The translations under genes were made by a program, and so were the position numbers. Below, in pieces: positions 1 to 9,482 of a stretch of 39,575 nucleotides of DNA (positions are counted from its first letter, which is position 1; each line of letters starts with the position of its first letter). The notes beneath the pieces are model-generated. The model saw only the letters and a program-made list of their open reading frames with translations. It did not search any database and had not been told where the DNA came from. Source of the stretch: Clostridia bacterium (GTDB taxonomy: Bacteria; Bacillota; Clostridia; Oscillospirales; CAG-272). The DNA is taken from positions 1 through 39,575 of the forward strand of contig JAFZRM010000146.1 of the NCBI GenBank assembly GCA_017619885.1. The letters are read 5' to 3'.

Positions 1-321
1 CAGCGTTATGAATTCGGAGCTTGACGCTGTTCCCGCGCTGTCGTGCGACATCGAGGCGATGACGGACGAAACGTACTGGCGAAATTCGTCGTTCCTCATA
101 AGCTCCGAGACGATCTCCTCTGCGGAAACGCTCTGGACCTTCTCGTCAACGTACCGCTCGAAACCCGGCACGAGCACGCCGTTGATATATGACAGAGACA
201 CGAGCGGGTCGTTCTCAGTCGAATACTCCTCGGCGGCGCCGGATGCAAGCACCGTCATGAAAACGACGATCGCGAGAACCGCAACGGCGGCTTTCTTTAT
301 CATTTCGGTCTTCTTTTTCAT
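1..321 (-). CDS. Secreted protein of unknown function, 3' end outside window
   Basis: This reading frame starts 7 bases after parC and leaves the window at base 1, so only the first 107 residues are visible. The start is the ATG at 321-319, preceded by GAGGTG that overlaps the parC TGA stop, which suggests translational coupling. Residues 1-30 are a typical signal peptide or N-terminal anchor (MKKKTEMIKK followed by a hydrophobic stretch to about residue 27). The mature start contains ENDPLVSLSYINGVLVP, a motif I associate with secreted Clostridial proteins of unknown role, and then a charged helical stretch. I do not recognise a domain and assign no function. Its position suggests co-transcription with parE and parC. 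Confidence 0.7.
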   Translation of the reverse strand, partial: MKKKTEMIKKAAVAVLAIVVFMTVLASGAAEEYSTENDPLVSLSYINGVLVPGFERYVDEKVQSVSAEEIVSELMRNDEFRQYVSSVIASMSHDSAGTASSSEFITL

Positions 322-328
322 ATACACC

Positions 329-2566
329 TCATATATCCATCTTGACCTGCTGCGCGTTGATATCGAACTCCTCAAGCACCGATCCGGTCGCCGGGAGTTT
401 TATCTTTCTGTATTTTGAAATGCTCTCATACGGCGAATCGGCTTCGCGGAACGCCGCCGCGATCTTCTGATCTTTTTTCAGTGAGAACAGCGTAACGCCG
501 CCGGCGGTCCTCGTCGGCTTGACCGGGATCAGCTTTGTCGAAAACAGTATCGCGCGTTTAGCGTCGGATACAAGCGCGATGTTGAACGGCTCGTCCTCGA
601 AGAACGCGGCGACGAGCGGAGACTTCGTGGAGTACGCTCCGGTCAGTTTCTTTCTGTTGCCTTTCGTCTCGTACGCGGACATCGGCACTTTTATACCCTT
701 GCCGTTCTCGAAAATATAGATCAGATTCTGATCGTCCGTGTATTTGTCGACGACCTTCATGTATACGGCCTTTTCGCCCTCGTCAAATCCGAGCTTTGCG
801 GGAACGTAATCGCCGAGATCGGACGCTTTGCTTGATTTGAAGTCTGCAAGTCTCGTGCGGTACATCTGACCGCGATCGGACAGGAATATCACGGAACCTA
901 CGTTTTCGGCGTTTTCCCTGCAGAGGATGTAGTCTCCTTCTTTCAGCAGATGGTTCTCGCCGCTGCGCAGAGACGTCAGCGGGATCTTCTTGAAGAATCC
1001 CTGTTTCGTAAACACGGCGCAGAGATTGAAGTTGTCGACTTCCTCCTCGGGCTTGTATTCGGGCAGCTCGGACGCGTCGTAGATTATCTCCGTTCTGCGC
1101 GGCATGCCGTATTTTTTCTTTATTTCATTCAGTTCTTTTATGATGACGTCCCGTATACGCTTGTCGCTCTTTATCGTGGCTTCGAGATCGGCTATCTCGG
1201 ACTGCAGAGCGGATATCTCTTTAACACGGTTGAGTATGTATTCGCGGTTGAGATAACGCAGTTTGATCTCGGCGACGTATTCAGCCTGGACTTCCGTCAG
1301 ATCGAAAGCCTTGCGGAGATTCGGCACGACGTCGGCTTCCTTCTCGGTGCCTCTGACTATCGCGATCGCTTTATCTATGTCAAGAAGTATCTTGCCGAGA
1401 CCGAGGAGCAGGTGAAGTTTGTCTTTTTTAGTGTTGAGCTCGAACGTCAGCTCGCGCTTCACGCACTCCATCCTGAATTTTATCCATTCGAGCAGTATGT
1501 CGTTTACGCCGAGCACGACCGGCTTTTTGTCGACGATGATATTGAAGTTGCAGGCGAACGAATCCTGAAGCGACGTTATCTTGAATAGCTTCGCCATGAA
1601 TTTTTCCGGATCCGTTCCGCGTTTTAAATCGAGCGTCAGGCGGAAGCCCTCGTAGCCGATCTCGTCGCGTATGTCGGATAACTCTTTTATCCTCCCCTCG
1701 GAAACGCCCTTGGTCACTTCTTCGATTATCTTTTCGATCGTGGTTGTATACGGGATCTCCGTGACGTCGATGCAGTTGTTTGCCTTGTCGTACGAGTATT
1801 TGGACCGCATCGTAAACGAGCCTACGCCGGTCTCGTATATCGCGCGGAACTTCTCCCGGTCGAACATCAGCTGTGCGCCGAGCGGGAAATCCGGGCCTTT
1901 TATTATGTCGATCAGTCTGTCCGGCGTCGTCTTCGGATTTTTCAGCAGCTCGATCGTGCCGTCACAGATCTCGGCGAGGTTGAACGAGCAGATGTTTGTC
2001 GCCATACCGACGGCGATACCGGAGTTAGCCGAAACGAGTATGTTCGGGAAAGCCGTCGGCATAAGCGCCGGCTCTTTCATCGATCCGTCGTAGTTGTCGA
2101 TCATGTCGACCGCGTCCTTGTTGATGCCGCCGACTATCTCTTTGCATATCGAAGCGAGTTTGCATTCCGTGTAACGCGAGGCGGCGGGCGCGAGATCGCG
2201 GCTGTACTGCTTGCCGAACGATCCCTTTGAATCTATGAACGGATGCAGCAGCGCTTCGTTCGCGCGCGTCAGGCGCACGAGCGTATCGTAAATAGACTGG
2301 TCGCCGTGCGGATTGAGCTTCATCGTCTCGCCGCAGACGTTGGCGGATTTAGTCCTCGCGCCCTCGAGCAGACCCATTTTATACATAGTATAAAGCAGTT
2401 TTCTGTGCGCGGGCTTGAAGCCGTCTATCTCCGGTATCGCGCGGCTGAGGATAACGCTCATCGCGTATGGCATATAGTTCGTCTCGAGCGTATCAACTAT
2501 GAGCTGATCCTTTATCTCCGCCTCGGGCAGCTGTACAATTTGTTCTTCTTTCTTTTTTCTTGCCAT
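329..2566 (-). CDS. parC: DNA topoisomerase IV subunit A-like (ParC/GyrA family)
   Basis: This is the 745-residue DNA-cleaving subunit of a type IIA topoisomerase, acting with the ParE-like protein encoded just upstream. The N-terminal breakage-reunion domain is complete: MPYAMSVILSRAIPEIDGF at about 32-50, and the catalytic tyrosine in AASRYTECKL (Tyr132). The motif usually written HPHGDS reads NPHGDQSIYD here (about 85-94), so the residue equivalent to E. coli GyrA Ser83 is Gln and the first His is Asn, while the Asp87 equivalent is kept. A coiled region (about 430-490) precedes a short C-terminal beta domain. No GyrA box (QRRGGKG) is visible, which favours topoisomerase IV over gyrase. It lies 18 bases after parE on the same strand. 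Family assignment is firm; the par rather than gyr name is inferred from the missing box and the pairing. Confidence 0.93.
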   Translation of the reverse strand: MARKKKEEQIVQLPEAEIKDQLIVDTLETNYMPYAMSVILSRAIPEIDGFKPAHRKLLYTMYKMGLLEGARTKSANVCGETMKLNPHGDQSIYDTLVRLTRANEALLHPFIDSKGSFGKQYSRDLAPAASRYTECKLASICKEIVGGINKDAVDMIDNYDGSMKEPALMPTAFPNILVSANSGIAVGMATNICSFNLAEICDGTIELLKNPKTTPDRLIDIIKGPDFPLGAQLMFDREKFRAIYETGVGSFTMRSKYSYDKANNCIDVTEIPYTTTIEKIIEEVTKGVSEGRIKELSDIRDEIGYEGFRLTLDLKRGTDPEKFMAKLFKITSLQDSFACNFNIIVDKKPVVLGVNDILLEWIKFRMECVKRELTFELNTKKDKLHLLLGLGKILLDIDKAIAIVRGTEKEADVVPNLRKAFDLTEVQAEYVAEIKLRYLNREYILNRVKEISALQSEIADLEATIKSDKRIRDVIIKELNEIKKKYGMPRRTEIIYDASELPEYKPEEEVDNFNLCAVFTKQGFFKKIPLTSLRSGENHLLKEGDYILCRENAENVGSVIFLSDRGQMYRTRLADFKSSKASDLGDYVPAKLGFDEGEKAVYMKVVDKYTDDQNLIYIFENGKGIKVPMSAYETKGNRKKLTGAYSTKSPLVAAFFEDEPFNIALVSDAKRAILFSTKLIPVKPTRTAGGVTLFSLKKDQKIAAAFREADSPYESISKYRKIKLPATGSVLEEFDINAQQVKMDI

Positions 2567-2584
2567 ATTCCGTCGTACCCGTCC

Positions 2585-4567
2585 TTAAATATCTGCGTCC
2601 TGATAATACTCTTCGCTGTGCGCAGAAATGAATTCTTTTCTTGCGTCAAGGTTGTTGCCGAGCAGCGTGTCGAACATCTCGTAAGTCTCCTCCGCGTTGC
2701 AGGGCTGGATGCGGATGAGCCTTCTCGTCGCGGGCGACATCGTCGTCAGTTTCATCATGTCCGGCTCGTTCTCGCCGAGACCTTTGCTGCGCTGGATGGT
2801 GACTTTCTTGCCCTCGTATTTTTTCAGTATCTCAGCCTTTTCGTAATCGTCGTATGCGAATTCCGTTTCTTTCCCACACGTTATCTCGTACAGAGGCGAC
2901 TCCGCTATGTAGATATATCCCTCCGAGATCAGCGTCGGCAGCAGACGGTAGAACATTGTCAGAATCAGCGTTCTGATCTGGAATCCGTCGACGTCGGCGT
3001 CCGTGCATATTATGATCTTATGGAATCTCAGATTCGTTATATTGAACGCCGATTCGCCCTTTTTGCCGACCTTTATCTCCGCGCCGCAGCCGAGCACCTT
3101 AACGAGGTCCATTATGATCTGGTTCTGCAGGATCTTCGAGTCGGTGCTTTTCAGGCAGTTCAGAGTTTTGCCGCGTACCGGCATGACCGCCTGGAAATAC
3201 GGATCGCGCGCCAGCTTGCAGGAGCCCAGAGCCGAGTCGCCCTCGACTATGAACAACTCGCATTCGCCCGGATCGTGGCTGCGGCAGGGCACGAATTTAT
3301 CTATGCGCTTCGTTATATCCGTCGTCGCCGGCGCGAGTTCTTTCACTATATTCGCTCTCGCCGCCTCCGCCGCTTCTCTGCTTTTCTTATTTATGATTAT
3401 CTGCTTGTAAAGCGTATCCGCTTCCTGAGGCTTTTCGAGGAAGTATATCTCGAGATTGCGCTTTATATAATTGTTGAGGAAGTCGTATATGAATTTGTTG
3501 TTTATCGACTTTTTCGTCTGGTTTTCGTAGCTGCAGTAAGTCGAGAAGCTGTTCACGATAATGACGAGAGAATCGGCGATGTCGGAAAACGGTATCCTCA
3601 TATCGGGTTTCGCCTTGCCTACGGTCTTGGCATACTTGTCTATCGCAGACGTGAACGCCATGCGCACGGCTTTTTCGGGCGAGCCGCCGTTTTCGAGGAA
3701 GCTGCTGTTGTGGAAGCACTGAAGCGCGCCTACTCCTTTTGTGAAGCAGAACGTCATCTCGAATTTCACCTTGTAATCGGGCTTATCCTCGCGGTCGCGG
3801 CCGGAGCCCTCGCTCTGCCAGAACACGGGCTGAGTTATAACGCTGTCGCCGGCGAGCTCGCGCAGGTATTCTCGTATGCCTTCCTCGTAATAATAATCGT
3901 TTTCCTCAAACGAACCGTCCTCCTGCTCGTATCTGAGGTGGAACCGCAGACCGGCGTTGACGATCGCCTGTTTGCGGATTATATCGGTCAGGGCGTCGCG
4001 CGGTATCTTTATATCGGTGAAGACTTTCAGGTCTGGTCTCCATTTTATGACCGTGCCCGTCCTCTTTTCCTTGCGCGACAGCTCCGTTTTAGAAAGCTCC
4101 GTCACGGCGTAGCCTTCGCGGAAATCGATAGAATACATGACGCCGTCGCGGTAGGATCTGACGTTCATATACTCACTTGTATACTGAGTCGCGCAGGCGC
4201 CGAGGCCGTTCGTGCCGATAGCGAATTGGTAGTTTCCGGAATCGGAGTTGTTGTTGTACTTGCCGCCGGCGTAAAGCTCGCAGAATATAAGCTCCCAGTT
4301 GTATCTCTGCTCCTTGTTGTTGAAATCGAGCGGGATACCGCGACCGAAGTCCTCGACCTCGACCGAATCGTCGTTGAACAGCGTGATATTGATGAGATCG
4401 CCGTATCCTTCCTTCGCCTCGTCTATCGAGTTCGAGACGATCTCGAACACGGTCTGGATGACGGCGTCGATCCCGTCGGAACCGAGCATGACGCCCGGCT
4501 TCAGCCTGATCCTGTCGGCTCCTTTCAGCTGTGTAATGTCTTCGTTTGAAATGATCTTCTTCGGCAT
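2585..4567 (-). CDS. parE: DNA topoisomerase IV subunit B-like (ParE/GyrB family)
   Basis: This 660-residue protein is the ATPase and TOPRIM subunit. GHKL ATPase motifs are visible: EIVSNSIDEA near 42-51 (Glu42, Asn46), DFGRGIP at 73-79 and GTNGLG at 118-123. The TOPRIM domain has EGDSA at 442-446 and DADVDG at 523-528, the expected Mg2+-binding acidic residues. The loop after EGDSA is unusual: LGSCK instead of the common GGSAK, so this is a divergent member. RSKGLGE near 574 is the conserved C-terminal motif. The ATG at 4567 is preceded by AAGGATG at a suitable distance. It is the first gene of a leftward operon with parC and a secreted protein. Length matches ParE better than the larger Gram-negative GyrB. 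Confidence 0.93.
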   Translation of the reverse strand: MPKKIISNEDITQLKGADRIRLKPGVMLGSDGIDAVIQTVFEIVSNSIDEAKEGYGDLINITLFNDDSVEVEDFGRGIPLDFNNKEQRYNWELIFCELYAGGKYNNNSDSGNYQFAIGTNGLGACATQYTSEYMNVRSYRDGVMYSIDFREGYAVTELSKTELSRKEKRTGTVIKWRPDLKVFTDIKIPRDALTDIIRKQAIVNAGLRFHLRYEQEDGSFEENDYYYEEGIREYLRELAGDSVITQPVFWQSEGSGRDREDKPDYKVKFEMTFCFTKGVGALQCFHNSSFLENGGSPEKAVRMAFTSAIDKYAKTVGKAKPDMRIPFSDIADSLVIIVNSFSTYCSYENQTKKSINNKFIYDFLNNYIKRNLEIYFLEKPQEADTLYKQIIINKKSREAAEAARANIVKELAPATTDITKRIDKFVPCRSHDPGECELFIVEGDSALGSCKLARDPYFQAVMPVRGKTLNCLKSTDSKILQNQIIMDLVKVLGCGAEIKVGKKGESAFNITNLRFHKIIICTDADVDGFQIRTLILTMFYRLLPTLISEGYIYIAESPLYEITCGKETEFAYDDYEKAEILKKYEGKKVTIQRSKGLGENEPDMMKLTTMSPATRRLIRIQPCNAEETYEMFDTLLGNNLDARKEFISAHSEEYYQDADI

Positions 4568-4607
4568 TTATGCACATCCTTATGATAAAAAATATTGATC
4601 CAAAATT

Positions 4608-4636
4608 ATTCTAACAGGATTATGTTAAGAAATAAA
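4608..4636 (-). promoter_or_regulatory. Possible sigma-A promoter for parE-parC
   Basis: On the minus strand TTTATT (-35) and TAGAAT (-10) are 17 bases apart, about 40 bases upstream of the parE start. The -10 is good and the -35 is weak. The spacer is AT-rich and shared with the divergent gene, so other assignments are possible. Confidence 0.35.
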
Positions 4637-4682
4637 GCGTGCGTAAAAAATATTTGTAAATTCTATATTTATGCGAAATATA

Positions 4683-4711
4683 TTGACTTTGCACTAAATA
4701 TATGATAAAAT
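4683..4711 (+). promoter_or_regulatory. Sigma-A promoter for the solute-binding protein/GH106 pair
   Basis: TTGACT and TAAAAT are separated by 17 bases and lie 27 bases upstream of the ATG at 4739. A GAAAGG ribosome site at 4722-4727 follows. This is a near-consensus housekeeping promoter. Confidence 0.75.
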
Positions 4712-4738
4712 GGAAAAAAATGAAAGGTCGGCAACATC

Positions 4739-6250
4739 ATGAAAAAATTAACGTCATTTACTGTTTTGCTTGTCCTCGCCGCTCTGCTCTTAGGCACTTT
4801 CGTCGGCTGTGCGTCCGATCCGGGCGCGGTCACGACGGCGTCGCCCGACGGTTCACAGAGTACGGTCGAGGAAGCCGTGACGGAGCCCGAGGAGACTTAT
4901 TTCATACCCGCCCAGACGTTCGGCGGAGATGAATTCACCGTTCTCTGCCCGGGCGTCGGCGACAACGAATGGGAGTGCAAGGACTTCTTCGCCGAAAACG
5001 ACAGCGACGATCCAGTCGTCTCCGCGGTATTCAGAAGGATGTCTCTGATCGAGGAAAAATTCGGCGTCAAGATCACGCTCAACGTCGACGCGACACGCGG
5101 CACGATAGGCTCGCTCGTCAAGCGCGACATCACCTCGAACGACATGGAATACGATCTTGTAATGCAAGTCATGTCGAACGCTTACACGCTCGCGCAGAAC
5201 GGTTATCTGTGCAACCTCGCGGAAGTCCCGCACATAGATCTTTCGAGCGACGTGTGGGATCAGTCGTATCTGCAGCAGTCATCGATCGGCAACGTCAACT
5301 ATTTCGCGACCGGCGAGATCACGACGATGGACAACGACGCGACCTGGGTCATGATGTTCAACAAACGCCTTGCCGCGAACCTCGATCTCGATATATACAG
5401 CCTCGTCAAGAACAACGAATGGACCTTCGACAAGCTCCTTGAGTTATCGAAAGACTTCTACGAGGATCTGAACAACGACGCCAAGGCTGACGAAAAAGAC
5501 AAGTTCGGTATAGCGACGACGATAGACTTCATCCAGGGCCTGTTCTACGCCGCAGACGGCAGGATCATAAGAAAAGACAACGACGATATACCTTATCTCG
5601 ATTTCAACACGGAGCGCAATTCCGCGATAATCGACAAGATAATCAGCATCTACTATTCAAAGAACAAGGTTACCTTTGACTGCCACGATTTCTCGAACGT
5701 AAACCCCTCCGTGCATCTGCTCGCTCAGGCAATGTTCGAGGAAGACAGGGCGCTGTTCTACTCCGAAGTCATGCAGTGCGCGATAAGACTGCGTGAAATG
5801 GAAACGGACTACGGTATAATCCCGTGCCCGAAATTCGATTCGTCGCAGAAGGAATACACGACTCACTCGGTCGCCGCGGTCACGCTCTGCGCGATGATCA
5901 TGAGCAATCTCAAAGGCAACACCGAGCGGCTCGAGCGCGCCGGCATGATAACGCAGGCGCTCGCCGTGGAGGGCAAGAACATACTGACGCCCGCGTACTA
6001 CGAAAAGTCGCTTAAGACGAAAGGCGCGCGCGACGCCGAGTCTTACGATATGCTGCCGATAATCTTCGCGAACCGCACCTGCGACATCGGATATATGGCC
6101 GAGGAAAGCGCCGTCGCTAATATGTATTCACAGATGCGCGCGATGGTCAAGAAAGGAAGCAACGAGCTCGCGTCCGTCAACAAAAAGAACTCCAAATCCG
6201 TTGAAAAAGCACTGAACAAACTGATAGAAAGCTTCGAAAAACTAAAATGA
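4739..6250 (+). CDS. Extracellular solute-binding lipoprotein (family 1-like)
   Basis: This is a 503-residue binding protein of the ABC-importer type, anchored to the outer face of the membrane. Residues 1-23 form a lipoprotein signal peptide and Cys24 in FVGC is the likely lipidated residue. A low-complexity T/E/P linker follows (about 28-55). The rest has the two-lobed binding-protein look, including the glycosyl-ligand-binding style segment ENDSDDPVVSAVFRRMSLIE and many aromatic residues. No permease or ATPase gene is next to it; the following gene, 39 bases on, encodes a large glycoside hydrolase. That pairing suggests capture of an oligosaccharide, with transport by permeases encoded elsewhere. 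The ligand cannot be read from the sequence. The start is supported by the promoter and GAAAGG site upstream. Confidence 0.8.
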   Translation: MKKLTSFTVLLVLAALLLGTFVGCASDPGAVTTASPDGSQSTVEEAVTEPEETYFIPAQTFGGDEFTVLCPGVGDNEWECKDFFAENDSDDPVVSAVFRRMSLIEEKFGVKITLNVDATRGTIGSLVKRDITSNDMEYDLVMQVMSNAYTLAQNGYLCNLAEVPHIDLSSDVWDQSYLQQSSIGNVNYFATGEITTMDNDATWVMMFNKRLAANLDLDIYSLVKNNEWTFDKLLELSKDFYEDLNNDAKADEKDKFGIATTIDFIQGLFYAADGRIIRKDNDDIPYLDFNTERNSAIIDKIISIYYSKNKVTFDCHDFSNVNPSVHLLAQAMFEEDRALFYSEVMQCAIRLREMETDYGIIPCPKFDSSQKEYTTHSVAAVTLCAMIMSNLKGNTERLERAGMITQALAVEGKNILTPAYYEKSLKTKGARDAESYDMLPIIFANRTCDIGYMAEESAVANMYSQMRAMVKKGSNELASVNKKNSKSVEKALNKLIESFEKLK

Positions 6251-6289
6251 TCATAAGCGGCGACCGCCGCAGGAATGGCAGGAGATAAT

Positions 6290-9200
6290 ATGAATAAAAA
6301 AGAATTAGTACAGCTGTTCAGCGCTCCCGGCGCGGAATACCGCGGAAAGCCTTTCTGGAGCTGGAACGGCGAGCTTGAAGAAAAAGAGCTCAAACGTCAG
6401 GTCGACGTCATGAAGGAAATGGGGCTCGGCGGCTATTTCATGCACAGCCGCGCCGGCCTTATAACCGAGTATCTCGGCGACGAGTGGTTCGATCTGATAA
6501 ACAAAACGGCGGACCACGGCGAGCAGGTCGGTATGGAATCCTGGCTTTACGACGAGGACCGCTGGCCGTCCGGAAGCGCCGGCGGCAAGGTGACGATCGA
6601 TCCGCAGTACCGGATGAAATCGCTTTACATCTTTGAATCTTCGCCCGATAAATACACTCCGGCCGAACAGGAAACGGCGCTGTTTTCCGCCGAGCTTGAA
6701 GGTGTGCGTCTCGGCAAATACGAGCGTATCAGACCGGAAGACGTAAAGAACGTGCCCGCGGACAGAAAAATACTGCAGTTCCGCGTGATACCGGATCAGC
6801 CGAACAACAACTACAACGGAACCACGTACATCGACACGATGAGCGAAAAAGCCGTCGACAGGTTCATCGAGCTGACGCACGAGGAATATAAAAAGCGCTG
6901 CGGCGACAGGCTTGGGAAGAACATAAAAGGCATATTCACCGACGAGCCGAACAGAGGATTTGCGTTGAGCACCCGCACGGAGCGCGACGGCGTCGTGTCG
7001 TCCACCGCCCCGTACACGGACGACCTTTTCGAAGAATTCGAGAAAAGATACGGCTACGATCTTTTGCCGGTACTGCCCGAGCTGTTTTATCAGAAAAACG
7101 GCGACCCGTACTCGAAGATCAAACTGAATTTCTTCGATCTGACCTGCAACCTATTTGTCGAACGCTTCATGAAGCGCATAAACGACTGGTGCGACAAGAA
7201 CGGCATCCTCTTCACCGGTCACGTTCTGCATGAAGACAACCTGACCTGTCAGACCGTCCCGAACGGCTCGCTGATGCGCAACTACGCGGTCATGGGTCTG
7301 CCGGGAATAGACCTGTTGAGCGAATTCAACCGTTGCTACTGGATCACGAAACAGCTTTCGTCCGTTTGCAGACAGCAGGGCAAGAAATTCATGCTGTCCG
7401 AGCTTTACGGATGCACGGGCTGGCAGTTCAATATGCGCTCGCACAAGGTCGTCGGCGACTGGCAGGCGCTTTTCGGTATCAACCTTCGCTGTCAGCATCT
7501 TTCCTGGTACACCATGGAAGGCGAATCGAAGCGCGACTACCCGGCGAGCATCCTTCATCAGTCGCCGTGGTACAAGGATTATTCGTACGTCGAGACGTAT
7601 TTCGCGCGCTTCGGCGTTCTGATGGCGGAAGGCGTGCCGTGCTGCGAAACGCTCGTCCTGAACCCGATCGAAAGCATCTGGATCGCCACGTATCTCGGCT
7701 GGGCTCACGGGCTCAGCTGCGCGTCACCCGTAGCGCTGAAAACCGAGGATCAGTACGCGAAGACGTTCACTTATCTCACATCTAATCATATCGACTTCGA
7801 CTACGGCGAAGAGCAGCTGATGGCGACGATGAGCAGCGTCGACGGAGATAAGCTCCGCGTAGGCAACTGCGCTTATAAGACCGTGATCGCGTCCGGCATG
7901 ACGACGATGCGACGCAGCACGCTGGAACTGTTGAAGAAATTCAGAGCGGCGGGCGGAAAAGTCATTTTCACCGGTGATATAGCGTCGTACGTAGACGGCG
8001 AACGCTCGGACGAAGTGATAGACTTCTCGCGCGAATGCGAGATCGTCGAATTCACCGCCGATAAACTCGCCGCGGCGGTAGGGTATGACGCCGTCGGCTC
8101 CGTTTCCTTAAAGAACAAAGACGACAAGCCCGAAAAAGACGTGTTCGTACAGCTGAGATATTCTCCCGATGCCGACTGTTATATCGCGTGTCTGCTCAAC
8201 ACCGACCGCGACAAACCGAGAGACGTCACGGCATATTTCCGCATCCCCGCAGGATATACCGTCGAGCGCTGGGATATGGTAAGCGGCAGACGCACCGCCG
8301 TGCCGTATTCGTATTCGGATACCGGAATACTCAGCGTACCTGTCTCGCTTTACGCCGCCGGCTCCGACGCGTTCGTGTTCGCAAAGCAGGCGGAAGAGCT
8401 GCCGGAAGACAAGATCTATGAACCTACTTCGGAATCCGTGATCGAAGGCGAATTCGATTATGAAAAAGACGAGCCGGACGTATGCGTCCTCGACTTCGCT
8501 AAGTGGAGGCTTGAAGGCGGCGAATTCTCCGAGGAGAAAGAATCGCTTAAGATCGACCAGTCTGTCCGCGATCACTTCGGGCTCGAGCACAGAGGCGGCG
8601 GAATGGTACAGCCTTGGTACGCGAAGCTGCACTACAAGGAAGTTTACGGAAATATCGAGCTGCAGTATACGTTCGACATCGAGCAGATGCCGGAGGGCAA
8701 CGTGTATCTCTGCGGCGAACGTCCCGAATTCAACGAATATTCGATCAACGGCGTCGTTCTGTCGTGCCCGGATCCCGACGATTTCTACATCGACAACTGC
8801 CTCAAAAAGATGCCCGTGCCGAAGTCCGCGCTTCGTATCGGAGAAAACACCGTTACGGTCAGAGTCGCTTTCATGCGCACGACCAACATCGAATCTCTGT
8901 ACCTGATCGGTAAATTCGGCGTAAGGATAGACGGTCACAGGCGCTATATCACTTCTCTGCCCGACAGGATCGGTTTCGGCGAAGCGAAGGATTACAATAT
9001 GCCGTTCTATACCGGCTGCATCACTTACGTGATCCCGAACGGCAGATTCCCGAAGCCCGCGGAGGGCGAGCGCGTGATCGTCCGCGCCGCCGATTATTTT
9101 GGCGGTCTGGTCAAGGTCAACGGTCAGATCCTCGCGTGGGAGCCATACGAAGCCGACGTCACCGAAGCCGTGACCTCAGGCGAGGACGTGCGTATAACGC

Positions 9201-9370
9201 TCGTCGGAACGAGAAGGAACCTTTTCGGACCGCTTCATCTGGTACCCGTGTTCGACGGCGCGTACGGTCCCGGACATTTCGTGACCGGCGGCGACAGATG
9301 GACGGACGACTACAACCTCATCCCCGCGCACCTGGGAAAAGTCACCGTAAAGACGGCAAAACCGATCTGA
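6290..9370 (+). CDS. GH106-like glycoside hydrolase (alpha-L-rhamnosidase-related)
   Basis: The protein is 1026 residues with no signal peptide, so it is probably cytoplasmic. The ATG at 6290 is chosen over an in-frame ATG at 6275 because GGAG at 6281-6284 is spaced correctly for the former. The N-terminal catalytic barrel carries PFWSWNGELEEKEL (about 21-34), MGLGGYFMHSRAGL (about 44-57) and YDEDRWPSGSAGG (about 87-99), strings I associate with the GH106/rhamnosidase-related group. Glu219 in GIFTDEPNRG is a catalytic candidate, and ELYGCTGWQFN follows later in the barrel. The C-terminal third has beta-sandwich domains resembling galactose-binding modules. It follows a solute-binding lipoprotein, consistent with intracellular breakdown of an imported, possibly rhamnose-containing glycan. 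Family is likely; substrate is inferred. Confidence 0.75.
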   Translation: MNKKELVQLFSAPGAEYRGKPFWSWNGELEEKELKRQVDVMKEMGLGGYFMHSRAGLITEYLGDEWFDLINKTADHGEQVGMESWLYDEDRWPSGSAGGKVTIDPQYRMKSLYIFESSPDKYTPAEQETALFSAELEGVRLGKYERIRPEDVKNVPADRKILQFRVIPDQPNNNYNGTTYIDTMSEKAVDRFIELTHEEYKKRCGDRLGKNIKGIFTDEPNRGFALSTRTERDGVVSSTAPYTDDLFEEFEKRYGYDLLPVLPELFYQKNGDPYSKIKLNFFDLTCNLFVERFMKRINDWCDKNGILFTGHVLHEDNLTCQTVPNGSLMRNYAVMGLPGIDLLSEFNRCYWITKQLSSVCRQQGKKFMLSELYGCTGWQFNMRSHKVVGDWQALFGINLRCQHLSWYTMEGESKRDYPASILHQSPWYKDYSYVETYFARFGVLMAEGVPCCETLVLNPIESIWIATYLGWAHGLSCASPVALKTEDQYAKTFTYLTSNHIDFDYGEEQLMATMSSVDGDKLRVGNCAYKTVIASGMTTMRRSTLELLKKFRAAGGKVIFTGDIASYVDGERSDEVIDFSRECEIVEFTADKLAAAVGYDAVGSVSLKNKDDKPEKDVFVQLRYSPDADCYIACLLNTDRDKPRDVTAYFRIPAGYTVERWDMVSGRRTAVPYSYSDTGILSVPVSLYAAGSDAFVFAKQAEELPEDKIYEPTSESVIEGEFDYEKDEPDVCVLDFAKWRLEGGEFSEEKESLKIDQSVRDHFGLEHRGGGMVQPWYAKLHYKEVYGNIELQYTFDIEQMPEGNVYLCGERPEFNEYSINGVVLSCPDPDDFYIDNCLKKMPVPKSALRIGENTVTVRVAFMRTTNIESLYLIGKFGVRIDGHRRYITSLPDRIGFGEAKDYNMPFYTGCITYVIPNGRFPKPAEGERVIVRAADYFGGLVKVNGQILAWEPYEADVTEAVTSGEDVRITLVGTRRNLFGPLHLVPVFDGAYGPGHFVTGGDRWTDDYNLIPAHLGKVTVKTAKPI

Positions 9371-9378
9371 CAAACGAT

Positions 9379-9416
9379 CCGCTGTGCGAAATTTTTCGCA
9401 CAGCGGTGATTTTTTT
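9379..9416 (+). terminator. Rho-independent terminator after the GH106-like gene
   Basis: A perfect inverted repeat of about 12 base pairs (CCGCTGTGCGAA paired with TTCGCACAGCGG) is followed by seven T. It ends the 4739-9370 transcript. Confidence 0.9.
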
Positions 9417-9482
9417 GAATTTTCATGATGCGTTTTCTAATCTTTTTCCGTCTTTATGTATGAAAGCACAAAGGAGGACCGT

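Noticed and set aside
2243..4549. Long open frame on the plus strand across parE/parC
   Set aside because: It is antisense to two well-recognised genes, has no ribosome site and its protein is arginine/leucine-rich with no known motif; it arises from codon bias of the real genes.
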